From Prunella strophiata (taxonomy: Eukaryota > Chordata > Aves > Passeriformes > Prunellidae): a DNA stretch of 64,000 nucleotides. This document shows, in pieces, positions 12,701-28,149 of this stretch (position 1 is its first letter; each line of letters starts with the position of its first letter). The DNA lies in NCBI GenBank assembly GCA_036583965.1, contig JAZBQD010000014.1:70942790-71006789 (forward strand), in the 5' to 3' direction. The notes under the pieces were generated by a model. It was not told the DNA's origin. It saw nothing but the letters and a program-made list of their open reading frames with translations, and ran no database searches. Made by a program: the position numbers and the translations under genes.

Positions 12701-15700
12701 TGAAATTAATTTAATTGAAAACCCCTGTGCTGTACACACACATTTTGCACAATTTGAAAATGCCTTGAGGGAGCTCTGACTGTCACTGCAGTTTTCTCAG
12801 AGCCATTTTTAGCTCAGCTCTCTGATGTCCAGGGCTGGCTGACTTTGTCCCCTTGTCCCCAAACAGGTGCATGATGGACAGCGACGACGAGGTCAGGGAC
12901 AGGGCAACGTTCTACTTGAATGTCCTGCAGCAGAGACAGCTGGCCCTGAATGCTGCCTACATTTTTAATGGTCAGTGAGAGAAGGGAAGCCACCCAGAGC
13001 TAGTTAATTCACATGCTTTTTCTGGCCTTAGCACATCCCTGCCTCTCAGCTTGTGCTGAGAGTGGAAGATTTAGCAATCTAAACCTAGCCTTGGACACTC
13101 CCAGGGATCCAGGGGCAGCCACAGCTGCTCTGGGAATCCTAAAGAATCTCAATCTGAAAAGCATGGTCTGGGAAATGGAGCCAGGAATATGACCTGGGCT
13201 TTCATTTCTTGAGTTTTGCTCCATCCTTTCCAATCCAAAACGAGGATGAGGGTTGGTTATAAAAAAAATTTATGTCTGTGATTGAAAATTCACATGAACA
13301 CAGGATTTAATTAATCCATGTAAGATTCTTGGGAGTGAACTCTTTAGATTTGGCAACTTTGTGTCATCTTCAGAGCAGCTTTTTTTCTGCTTTGCCTGTT
13401 TTGTGTTTCCTGTGGATCAGCAGTGCCTGGGGCAGTTCCAGCTCTTAAAACTGAATTTTTCTGCCTCTCTCCTCTGCAGGGCTGACAGTCTCTGTTCCTG
13501 GGATGGAGAAGGCCCTGCACCAGTACACACTGGAGCCCTCAGAGAAACCCTTTGACATGAAAACAGTTCCCCTGGCTACAGCCCCCATCTGTGAGCAGAA
13601 AGCAGGTAACCCCAGATTGATGGCAGTGGGCTGAGGCAGGGCTCAGAGCCTTGGGGCTGCTGCTGTTCTGCTGATCTCATTAGCAGGGACAAATCTGTGC
13701 ATAATCAGCATTTATTGGTTCACAGCCTTTGGGAAAAGGCCATTCCAGGAGCTCTCAGTCACTTCTCTGGCTTTCTTCCATGTCCTTGCACAATTCTTGA
13801 GCATCTTCACTTAGCACAACCAACTTTGGAGTTCTTTTTTTTCCTCCCCTTTCCTCCTTTCATTTTTTTGCTGGCTTTTCAGAACTAAGGGGTAATTTAT
13901 TCCTCATAACTCAGACTTCTTTTCTCTACTTTCAATCCAGTAATTCCAAAAAAAAAAAAAAAAAAAAGATATTTCAGATTTCAGTGTGTGAGGAGCCAGG
14001 CTGGCAGTGGTTTGCAGCAGAATGTGAGACACATATAAGGAATGTAATAAATACAAGGAAGACAATATAAGGGATATTTAGGGGAGATTTAATGGCATTT
14101 AAACCTCCTGCATGGTTTAGTTGAGACAGAGCACAAAGTCTTTGCTTTTTTTTCTCCACAGAGATTGCCCTGGTGACCAGCAAACCTGAGAAAGTGGCTC
14201 CTTCACGCCAGGATATATTTCAAGGTAGGAGAGACCTGTGGCTGTCCAGAGCTGCAGGAGGGCTGCAGAGGGACTGGGGACAAGGCCTGCAGGGACAGGA
14301 CACAGGCAATGGCTTCCCACTGCCAGAGGGCAGCCATGGATGGGATCTTGGCAATTGGGAATTGCTGGCTGGGCTGGAATTGCCAGAGCAGCTGGGGCTG
14401 CCCCTGCATCCCTGCAATGGCCAAGGCCAGGCTGGACACTGGGGCTGGAGCAGCCTGGGACAGTGGGAGGTGTCCAGGGAGTGGAACTGGATTATCCTTA
14501 ATGTCCCTTCCAACCAAACCATTCTGGGATTCTCTCTGAAGTGCTGAATGGTGGCAGGACCAGAGCCTGTCCCTGCTGATCTTCTTTTCCTTCCTGCACA
14601 GAACAACTGGCGGCCATCCCAGAATTTAAGGGCCTGGGTCCTTTGTTCAAATCCTCTGAGCCAGTGCAGCTCACAGAAGAAGAAACAGAATATTTTGTTC
14701 GCTGCATCAAACACGTGTTCCCTGCCCACATTGTTTTCCAGGTGAGAGATCCCACCCCCTTTTCCCAGGGCCCAGCAGGATTGGGCAGAATTGATCAAAA
14801 CACAGGAAATTTGCTGCATGCCATGGAGGATTTTAGCTGATTTGGGTGGGGAGGGGGGAAAACTCTGGATGAAGAAGTGTTTGCAAATCCTTCTCCCTGT
14901 TTGCTGCTGCAGTTTGACTGCACAAACACCTTGAATGATCAGCTCCTGGAGAGAGTGACAGTGCAGATGGAGCCTTCAGATGGTTATGATGTGATCTGCT
15001 GCATCCCAGCTCCCAGCCTGGCCTACAACCAGCCTGGGATGTGCTACACCTGGTCAGGATCCCCCAGGATGACCCCACTGCAGGTGAGAAACTGCCCCAC
15101 AAATCCCTCAAATGAAGGTTTTGGGGAATGCAGGAGTTGGTTTGGTTCATCCATTGGATTTTACTTTTCTGTGTGTGTGGTGTTTTTAGTTTGAACTGGG
15201 TGGAAATACTAATTTTGGGTAGTGGTTTTGGTTTGTTAATTTGAGATTTCGTTCATTTTGAGATTTTTTTGGTTAATGTATTAAAGAGTGTGGTGGGTTT
15301 GGTGTTGGCTAATTATTGATGTATTTACTTGTTGTGAGATAGGTAAAGTAGGTTTAAAACTTTAAAAGGGTATAAAGAAAAATTTATTAACAGTAACTAA
15401 AAGAGTAATAAGAATTAGAATAAAATTTTAGTGCTTTTTTTATCTGTACAACTTCTCAGTAGTTCCACAAACTCTCAGTTACACAAAATCTTTTACATCA
15501 CTTCCATAGATACCTCCCATACAAAACCACCACAGTGTGTCACAGGTGCTGCTTTTTAGCAAAATGATTTTTATAAGTAATCAGTGGATGATTAAAAATG
15601 GGATGTTAGAGGATTGCAGAGCATGCAGGTAATGGGAACTTGGATTTATGGCCTGGAATCAGTGGAAGGAATTTCCACATTTAAAAGCGTGGATGTTTGG

Positions 15701-18700
15701 TGGTGTTCAAGAACAGAAAATGCAGATAGAATAAAAATATTCCTAATTTCAGGCTTTATTTAATGGACTAATTAATTTTTTCCTATCTTTAGAGAATCAG
15801 AAACTACTACAAAATATAGGAATGAGATTTTCTTGGATGTGAAGCTTCCCTTTCTTTTCTTATTCTCACTTAAACACCACTGGGTTTGCAGTTATTTAAC
15901 ATGATTTATCAGTGGAGTGGATTTTTAAGTTATTTTAATGCCAGAGAAGATTAGAACTAATCTGAATTTGCTAAACTGTTGGTTTGGATCATATTCCATT
16001 TGTTGGAAATCCTCATGGAGCTTTTCCTTGTGGCTGCTGCTGGATTTCATGGCAGCATTTGGAATCAGTGATTTGTTACCCCTGGAACTCTCCTGAGCTC
16101 CTCCTTTGGCCTTTGTTTTAAAATCAAAGGGAAAAATGAAATTAAAGTGCTCTCTCCCAGCCACATCTGCATTCCTGGGGCAAAACTGATGGATGTTTCA
16201 GTCTCTTTTTGGGAAGAGAGGGCTCCAGCAGAGGGATCTTCTGGAGAATGACCCAGGATTTGTGTCTCTTGCCAGTTGCTTGTACCTTCAGCTGCACCAT
16301 GAAGTTCACGGTGCGGGACTGCGACCCCAGCACGGGGGTGCCAGAAGAGGATGGCTATGAGGATGAGTATGTGGTGAGTCCAGGATTTGTTCCCTGTTCT
16401 CACTAATTTGGGATAAATGTGACCACTGGGTCAAGTTTCCTCTCAATCCTGAAATCAATCCATCTGCCTGAAACAGCAAAATACTGTAAAATGTCATTTT
16501 TAGATCCTTCCCCAAAACTGCAGTTCTGTCAAAGTTTCAGTGCCCTGTGGAATGGAATTTGTGGGGACAGAGAGGAGGGAAGGCAGAAATAACTTCCAGT
16601 GTCTGTTTTCAGAATTGTGCTGCAGTCTTTCCACCCCAAACATCTGGATTTTTGTTAATTAATGATAGGGATACAGTGAGATTTCAGGAAGTATTGGAGG
16701 AAATAAAGGCTCCTTCTGGAGGGAGCTGGGGGTGCTCACTTGGGGAGGAGAAGGCTCCAGAGAGAGCTTCCAGCACATTCCAGGGCCTGAAGGGGCTCCA
16801 GGAGCAGAAATTTGGGAAAGCAATGGAGGGACAGGACACAAGCAATGGCTTCCCACTGGGAAAGGAGAGATTGGGGTGGGATTTTGGCAATTGGGAATTG
16901 CTGGCTGGGCTGGAATTGCCAGAGCAGCTGGGGCTGCCCCTGCATCCCTGCAATGGCCAAGGCCAGGTTGGAGCAGCCTGGGACAATGGGAGGGGTCCCT
17001 GCCATGGCAGGGGTGGCACTGGATGATCCTTAAGATCCTTCCAACCCAAACCATCCTGGAATTCCATGGATTCTGAGGAAGGCTCTCCATGGAAGAAGCC
17101 CAGGAGGGGCTGTAGAAGCTTTGACCCATCAAGTGATGGCCTCATTTTCTGCTCTCCTTTAGTCCCAGAGATGTTTTGTGTAAATATTTTTAAGGTTTAC
17201 AGATGAAGAAATAAATAAATACTATTTCCCCTCTTAAATAAATACTATTTCCCCATAAATAACCATAAATACTATTTCCCCTCTTTTTATAAGCTATCAT
17301 TATATGGTTCTCCTGGAATTAAAACCAGGCATTGTCTTGGAATAATGTTGTGGGCTCGTTTTCCTTTTACAAGGTGAGGATTATTTCCATAACTGGCCTG
17401 AAAATTTCCTTTTTTTTTCCCCCAGCTGGAAGACTTGGAGGTGACAGTGTCTGATCATCTCCAGAAGGTTCTAAAGCCCAACTTTGCAGCTGCCTGGGAA
17501 GAAGTGGGAGATGACTTTGAGAAAGAAGAAACCTTTGCACTCAGTTCCATCAAAACCCTGGATGGTGAGATCATCCCTCATTTATTGATCACCCACCTGC
17601 CACCCTGGGGTTTGATTTAATGTAATAAATAATTACCTGGGATAATTTTCTTCTTCAATCTCTGCATGCAGAAGCTGTTAATAATATCATCAAGTTCCTG
17701 GGCATGCAGCCCTGTGAGAGATCAGATAAAGTGCCAGAAAACAAAAATTCTCACACCCTCTACTTGGCTGGTAAGTGTTCCTGCTGCTGGATTTCATGTT
17801 TCCATGTCCCCACAGATTTTTCTAAATGAAGGGAAATGGCTTAGGAGATCCTGCTGTTATTTTGGGAGTTTTTTCTCTGTAGAAAAGGGTTTTTCTCTGA
17901 AGTGACCCAGTGTGTTGAATGCAGCTGGTCCTAACTTGGAGACCTCTGTCTTGGATGTGCTCAGGCCAAGCTCTTGGAATGGGGGAATTCCACCTGTGGG
18001 AATGGTGGAGAATCTCTGATTTGGGAACTTCCAGAGCAGACAGAATTAAATCCCTTAAATGCCTGAGCTGACCTCAGAAGGGTGATTCTGGGAGCATCTC
18101 CTTCTCAAGTTCCTGTTGCTAAAGACATCCTGAGTTGCCCTGCAGCACCCACAGCTTCTTGTAGAATCATGGCATGGTTTAGGTTGGAAAAGCCCCTGAG
18201 GTCATTGAGGGCAGCCATTCCCAGCACTGCCAAGGCCACCACTGCCCCATGTCCCCATGTGCCACATCCACACAGCTTTGAAATCCCAGCAGGAATGGGG
18301 ATTCCAGCTGTGCCAGGGCTGCACAGCCCTTTCCATGAAGGAATTTCCCCCAAATCCCCCCTGAGGCTGCCCTGGCCCAGCCTGAGGCCGTTCCCTCTGC
18401 TCCTGTCCCTGTTCCCTGGAGCACAGCCCGACCCCCCCCGGCTGTCCCCTCCTGGCAGGGACTTGTGCAGAGCCACAAGGTCCCCCTGAGCCTCCTTTGC
18501 TCCAGGCTCAGCCCCTTCCCAGCTCCCTCAGCCTCTCCAGACCCTTCCCAGCTCCATTCCCTTCCCTGGACACTCTCCAGCCCCTCCAGGACTCTCCTGT
18601 CCAGAGCTGTCCCCAGAATTCCAGGGTATCCCTCAGGGGACAGTCCCTGCCCTGAGGCTGTGCCCACACTGGGACTGGCACAGCCCAGGTGCCATCAGCC

Positions 18701-19020
18701 TCTTGCCCACCTGGGGATGTCCAGCCACTGCCACCAGCACCCCCAGGGCCTGTCCCAGCTTTCCGACCTGGAGCATTCCATGGCGTTGTGACCACGTGCA
18801 GAACCTGGCCAAAGACTAAACCTGTCCCTGGGTCAGGACTGCATCCCTGAGCCTCTCCAAAGTGACCTCTCCCTGTTGCTTTGTCCCAGGTGTGTACAGA
18901 GGTGGCTGTGACGTGCTGGTCAGGTCCAGGCTGGCCCTTGGGGACGGTGTGACCATGCAGGTGACAGTCAGGAGCAAGGACGAGACGTCCGTCGATGTCA
19001 TCCTGGCTTCCGTGGGCTGA
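716..19020 (+). CDS. COPG2: Coatomer subunit gamma-2 (5' partial, 19 coding exons)
   Basis: Gamma subunit of the COPI coat, which forms Golgi-to-ER and intra-Golgi vesicles on Arf1-GTP membranes. Exons: 716-791, 1480-1572, 2122-2208, 3287-3444, 5301-5433, 6079-6146, 6605-6794, 8066-8161, 9323-9566, 11943-12018, 12867-12970, 13480-13605, 14162-14224, 14602-14741, 14913-15083, 16276-16373, 17426-17564, 17672-17770, 18890-19020. The product aligns along the adaptin-like HEAT trunk (peptides [47 protein letters not shown]) and the C-terminal appendage ([23 protein letters not shown]), ending VDVILASVG then TGA. Residues such as [12 protein letters not shown] and the MEST neighbour point to COPG2 rather than COPG1. 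Exons 5301-5433, 6605-6794 and 14913-15083 each carry a one-base frame break; the others read cleanly. Upstream exons lie before the window. Confidence 0.96.
905..1310. repeat. About 102-bp tandem repeat, 4 copies (COPG2 intron)
   Basis: The phrase TGCCCTGTGCAATTTCCAGG and its flanks recur near 909, 1003, 1107 and 1208, each followed by GGAGCACTGGGAATGTGCAG. Copies differ by scattered substitutions and small gaps. It lies wholly within the intron after exon 716-791. Confidence 0.85.
2638..2765. repeat. 26-bp minisatellite, about 5 copies (COPG2 intron)
   Basis: The unit reads GGAATTATTCTGTCTGTTCA plus GGATAT. One copy has lost the CTGT step, which shortens it. The array sits in the intron between exons 2122-2208 and 3287-3444. 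Confidence 0.85.
3550..5310. repeat. About 68-bp minisatellite containing the splice acceptor of the next COPG2 exon
   Basis: The unit runs approximately CCTGGGATTGTTGTGTTTGT, then AGCCATGAAAGTCTTGGA, then an AAAGGGGTTTTTCCAACCTA-type segment. About 25 diverged units fill the intron before the exon at 5301. The final unit supplies that exon's polypyrimidine-like tract, its AG acceptor, and the first exon bases CATGAAAGTC, which encode the conserved His-Glu-Ser. Several blocks recur at a longer period, for example the 3860-4100 block again near 4280-4520, showing multi-unit duplication. The stretch 5030-5130 is unusually rich in single-base gaps. Confidence 0.9.
5677..5850 (-). mobile_element. 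CR1 LINE 3' fragment
   Basis: Antisense CR1 3' end: GGTTGGAAGGACCTTAAAG, then CATGGGCAGGGACACCTTCC and a CTGGCCTTGAACATTTCC core. It is 5' truncated and lies in a COPG2 intron. Confidence 0.85.
7109..7676. repeat. 81-bp tandem repeat, 7 copies with a 162-bp alternation
   Basis: The unit starts TGCATAGTTAGGAAACTG and ends GGTAAGAAATTGG, 81 bp long. Copies 1, 3 and 5 carry CATTAAT and GGTACTG; copies 2 and 4 carry TGTTAAT and GGCACTG; copies 6 and 7 carry TGTTAAT with TTGTAGTG. The array therefore grew partly as 162-bp dimers. It lies in the COPG2 intron 6795-8065. Confidence 0.95.
8290..9150. mobile_element. Two diverged LTR-like fragments (COPG2 intron)
   Basis: Two head-to-tail diverged copies share GGCTACACCCA, GGATGGA, TCATGAGTTTT, TCCAATTACA, ACTTTTTGGG and TCTGAC blocks (about 8400-8820 and 8820-9150). 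Each has TATAAA/ATAAAG-like signals, as expected of an endogenous-retrovirus LTR. I cannot assign a family. A shortened relative lies at 37910-38130. Confidence 0.5.
9642..9676. other. Perfect 14-bp inverted repeat
   Basis: TAAGGTGTCCGGGT at 9642-9655 pairs exactly with ACCCGGACACCTTA at 9663-9676 across a 7-base loop. It occurs in only one unit of the exon-fragment array; other units keep just the left arm. Confidence 0.9.
11110..11590. other. AT-rich insertion in the exon-fragment array
   Basis: About 480 bp of strongly AT-rich DNA interrupts the array spacers. It could be a diverged LTR or other insertion, but I recognise no family. No coding signal is seen. Confidence 0.35.
12283..12600 (-). 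mobile_element. CR1 LINE 3' fragment
   Basis: Antisense CR1: TTTGGGTTGGAAGAGCTTAA, CTCCAAGCCCCATCCAGCCT, then the AACCTAAATCTCTTTCAGTT and CCCCTTGTCCTAGCAATATC parts of the 3' region. COPG2 intron. Confidence 0.88.
13088..13175 (-). mobile_element. Short CR1-like fragment
   Basis: CTTGGACACTCCCAGGGATC and GGGGCAGCCACAGCTGCTCT match the antisense CR1 core. Too short to be certain. Confidence 0.5.
14238..14540 (+). mobile_element. CR1 LINE 3' fragment
   Basis: Sense CR1 3' end: GGGACAGGACACAGGCAATG, TTGGCAATTGGGAATTGCTG, CCCTGCAATGGCCAAGGCCA, ending TCCCTTCCAACCAAACCATT. It lies between two COPG2 exons. Confidence 0.9.
15184..15545. other. AT-rich LTR-like stretch in COPG2 intron
   Basis: GT-rich then A-rich DNA with AAAGAAAAATTTATTAACAG and AAAGAGTAATAAGAATTAGA segments, resembling avian endogenous-retrovirus LTRs. 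The family is not identified. Confidence 0.3.
16700..17065 (+). mobile_element. CR1 LINE 3' fragment
   Basis: Sense CR1 with GGGGGTGCTCACTTGGGGAG, CAATTGGGAATTGCTGGCTG and a terminal TTCCAACCCAAACCATCCTG. COPG2 intron. Confidence 0.9.
18165..18790 (-). mobile_element. Longer CR1 LINE fragment
   Basis: Antisense CR1 beginning AATCATGGCATGGTTTAGGT. It extends about 600 bp through GGCAGGGACTTGTGCAGAGC and CTCAGCCTCTCCAGACCCTT. It is longer than most copies here and lies in the last COPG2 intron. Confidence 0.8.
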
Positions 19021-19247
19021 GGGTTCCAGCAGTGCAGCTCCTGGAACTGCCCCTTTTTCCTGGCTGTCCTTCTGCATGTTGTTTTTATTCCTCAATTTGA
19101 GAAATCTTTTGTATGATGTCCATTAGTGGCTGGCTGGTACTGAGCCATTCCCATGTCCCTTCCCTCGTTGGCACACCATTCCCACCTAACTTATGGCTTC
19201 TCAACCAGGGAAGATAAAACAGAATCAGATTTTTGTCAAAATTGCTT

Positions 19248-19310
19248 TTTATTAACAGAAAATAAACACTGGTTCAAGTGGTGGAATTCATATGAATTAC
19301 TGTTAATAAA
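19248..19310. terminator. Overlapping poly(A) signals of COPG2 (+) and MEST (-)
   Basis: Plus-strand AATAAA at 19261-19266 and 19305-19310 follow the COPG2 stop by about 240-290 bp. Minus-strand AATAAA (plus TTTATT, 19248-19253) lies about 740 bp beyond the MEST stop. If both are used, the transcripts overlap tail-to-tail by tens of bases. Confidence 0.65.
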
Positions 19311-19990
19311 ATAGAATTTTTTTTGTTCTAATTCTGTCTGCTTCAGTACAGAAAAAATGCCCCATAATGGCTGTTTATAAAGCAAAAACCCCTTATTCCT
19401 AAAGGGATGCTATTAAATTCTCAACACAAACAGTTAAAAACTACCCCAAACCTCCACATTTGCAACATTTTTGTGACTGTCTCTTCTTCCACACAGAAAA
19501 ATCAATGTACAGAGAGAGATTAAACTCCATCTCTTGAGGCAGATTCAATTCTCTGAGCTTTATGTCAGGTAATAACCAAACTCAGGGCAGCCTTTTTCTG
19601 GGTTCAAATTGGGAAAAATCCCATATGGAAAACCAGGAAGGGAAGGGGGATGGAGGGATTTTATGAGGGAACTTCTGCCTCTCCCTGCTTAGTTGCTTCT
19701 CCCCAAGTCAGGGTGATGAAGGAAGTAAGAAATTCTGATTTCATGTTAATTTAAACCTCTGCCTCTCTAAATAGAGAGTTAAGCTGGGCAGGAAGAGGAG
19801 TGCAGGGCTGGAAGAGCTGTCAGAATCCTGCTTTTCCCCTCATTATTCCAGCTCTTTAAGGATTTAACTCAATTTGGCAGCCCAGGACAAGGGTGTGAGC
19901 ACAGTGTTGGATTTGGGAGAGAAAATCACTGTTTTTTCCTGCCCCCAAAGCCTGACTCCAAGCAAAGAGTGAGAACTGAGCTGCAGCAGC

Positions 19991-25054
<5,064 letters not shown>

Positions 25055-25230
25055 CCTGCAGGGTGGGACATGGCCAGGACACCGGGGTCACCCTGGCACC
25101 CCGCACTGCCACTGGGCTCAGCAGGCACGGGGAAACCACATCCATGTCCCCAAAACTGCCCCTTTCCTATCACCCACCTCCATGTCCCCAAAACTGCCCC
25201 ATTCCTGTAACCCACCTCCATGTCCCCAAA

Positions 25231-28120
25231 CATGGGGTCACTGGGGGGCCTGGAGGGGCCATGGGGTCACTGGGGGGCCTGGAGGGGCCATGGGGTCATT
25301 GGGGGCTTCAGTGGGGCCATGGGGTCATTGGGGGCTTCAGTGGGGCCATGGGGTCATTGGGGGCTTCAGTGGGGCCATGGGGTCATTGGGGGCTTCAGTG
25401 GGGCCATGGGGTCATTGGGGGCTTCAGTGGGGCCATGGGGTCACTGGGGGGCCTGGAGGGGCCATGGGGTCATTGGGGGCTTCAGTGGGGCCATGGGGTC
25501 ACTGGGGGGCCTGGAGGGGCCATGGGGTCATTGGGGGCTTCAGTGGGGCCATGGGGTCACTGGGGGGCCTGGAGGGGCCATGGGGTCATTGGGGGCTTCA
25601 GTGGGGCCATGGGGTCATTGGGGGCTTCAGTGGGGCCATGGGGTCATTGGGGGCTTCAGTGGGGCCATGGGGTCATTGGGGGCTTCAGTGGGGCCATGGG
25701 GTCATTGGGGGGGCTTCAGTGGGGCCATGGGGTCACTGGGGGGCCTGGAGGGGCCATGGGGTCATTGGGGGCTTCAGTGGGGCCATGGGGTCATTGGGGG
25801 CTTCAGTGGGGCCATGGGGTCATTGGGGGCTTCAGTGGGGCCATGGGGTCATTGGGGGCTTCAGTGGGGCCATGGGGTCATTGGGGGGGCTTCAGTGGGG
25901 CCATGGGGTCATTGGGGGGGCTTCAGTGGGGCCATGGGGTCATTGGGGGCTTCAGTGGGGCCATGGGGTCATTGGGGGCTTCAGTGGGGCCATGGGGTCA
26001 CTGGGGGGCCTGGAGGGGCCATGGGGTCATTGGGGGCTTCAGTGGGGCCATGGGGTCATTGGGGGCTTCAGTGGGGCCATGGGGTCACTGGGGGGCCTGG
26101 AGGGGCCATGGGGTCATTGGGGGCTTCAGTGGGGCCATGGGGTCACTGGGGGGCCTGGAGGGGCCATGGGGTCACTGGGGGGCCTGGAGGGGCCATGGGG
26201 TCACTGGGGGGCCTGGAGGGGCCATGGGGTCACTGGGGGGCCTGGAGGGGCTGTGGGGTCATTGGGGGCTTCAGTGGGGCCATGGGGTCACTGGGGGGCC
26301 TGGAGGGGCCATGGGGTCACTGGGGGGCCTGGAGGGGCCATGGGGTCACTGGGGGGCCTGGAGGGGCCATGGGGTCACTGGGGGGCCTGGAGGGGCCATG
26401 GGGTCACTGGGGGGCCTGGAGGGGCCATGGGGTCACTGGGGGGCCTGGAGGGGCCATGGGGTCACTGGGGGGCCTGGAGGGGCTGTGGGGTCATTGGGGG
26501 CTTCAGTGGGGCCATGGGGTCACTGGGGGGCCTGGAGGGGCCATGGGGTCACTGGGGGGCCTGGAGGGGCCATGGGGTCATTGGGGGCTTCAGTGGGGCC
26601 ATGGGGTCACTGGGGGGCCTGGAGGGGCCATGGGGTCACTGGGGGGCCTGGAGGGGCCATGGGGTCATTGGGGGCTTCAGTGGGGCCATGGGGTCACTGG
26701 GGGGCCTGGAGGGGCCATGGGGTCACTGGGGGGCCTGGAGGGGCCATGGGGTCACTGGGGGGCCTGGAGGGGCCATGGGGTCACTGGGGGGCCTGGAGGG
26801 GCCATGGGGTCATTGGGGGCTTCAGTGGGGCCATGGGGTCATTGGGGGCTTCAGTGGGGCCATGGGGTCACTGGGGGGCCTGGAGGGGCCATGGGGTCAT
26901 TGGGGGCTTCAGTGGGGCCATGGGGTCATTGGGGGCTTCAGTGGGGCCATGGGGTCACTGGGGGGCCTGGAGGGGCCATGGGGTCACTGGGGGGCCTGGA
27001 GGGGCCATGGGGTCACTGGGGGGCCTGGAGGGGCCATGGGGTCACTGGGGGGCCTGGAGGGGCCATGGGGTCACTGGGGGGCCTGGAGGGGCCATGGGGT
27101 CACTGGGGGGCCTGGAGGGGCCATGGGGTCATTGGGGGCTTCAGTGGGGCCATGGGGTCATTGGGGGCTTCAGTGGGGCCATGGGGTCATTGGGGGCTTC
27201 AGTGGGGCCATGGGGTCACTGGGGGGCCTGGAGGGGCCATGGGGTCATTGGGGGCTTCAGTGGGGCCATGGGGTCATTGGGGGGGCTTCAGTGGGGCCAT
27301 GGGGTCACTGGGGGGCCTGGAGGGGCCATGGGGTCATTGGGGGCTTCAGTGGGGCCATGGGGTCATTGGGGGGGCTTCAGTGGGGCCATGGGGTCATTGG
27401 GGGGGCTTCAGTGGGGCCATGGGGTCACTGGGGGGCCTGGAGGGGCCATGGGGTCATTGGGGGCTTCAGTGGGGCCATGGGGTCATTGGGGGCTTCAGTG
27501 GGGCCATGGGGTCATTGGGGGCTTCAGTGGGGCCATGGGGTCACTGGGGGGCCTGGAGGGGCCATGGGGTCATTGGGGGCTTCAGTGGGGCCATGGGGTC
27601 ATTGGGGGGGCTTCAGTGGGGCCATGGGGTCATTGGGGGCTTCAGTGGGGCCATGGGGTCATTGGGGGCTTCAGTGGGGCCATGGGGTCATTGGGGGGGC
27701 TTCAGTGGGGCCATGGGGTCATTGGGGGGGCTTCAGTGGGGCCATGGGGTCACTGGGGGGCCTGGAGGGGCTGTGGGGTCATTGGGGGCTTCAGTGGGGC
27801 CATGGGGTCATTGGGGGCTTCAGTGGGGCCATGGGGTCATTGGGGGCTTCAGTGGGGCCATGGGGTCACTGGGGGGCCTGGAGGGGCCATGGGGTCATTG
27901 GGGGCTTCAGTGGGGCCATGGGGTCACTGGGGGGCCTGGAGGGGCCATGGGGTCACTGGGGGCCCTGGAGGGGCCATGGGGTCACTGGGGGGCCTGGAGG
28001 GGCCATGGGGTCATTGGGGTGTAATTAATTGGAGAGGTGCTGAGGGGGCCATGGGGGTCACTGGGGGGCATGGAGGGGCTGTGGGGTCATTGGGGGCTTC
28101 AGTGGGGCCATGGGGTCACT
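25231..28120. repeat. 29-bp G-rich minisatellite, about 96 copies (MEST intron 1)
   Basis: Two unit types share CCATGGGGTCA. Type A continues CTGGGGGGCCTGGAGGGG and type B TTGGGGGCTTCAGTGGGG; a rarer 31-bp form of B has two more Gs. Units run almost without interruption to about 28012, with degenerate copies to about 28118. The A/B order is irregular, with runs of each type, giving a variant-repeat code. Since 29 is not a multiple of 3 and no unit holds a stop on this strand, three overlapping frames of over 900 codons stay open; these are artefacts. The plus strand is the template strand of MEST. Confidence 0.97.
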
Positions 28121-28149
28121 GCGGGGGTCAGGAGCTCATTGGGGTCTGG

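Noticed and set aside
14220..14819. 199-codon minus-strand ORF
   Set aside because: It is antisense to a COPG2 exon and a sense CR1 copy; the peptide has no recognisable domain.
716..19020. COPG2 as a pseudogene because of three frame breaks
   Set aside because: All nineteen exons keep consensus splice sites and conserved protein outside the single-base sites. Similar breaks in three other genes point to sequence error.
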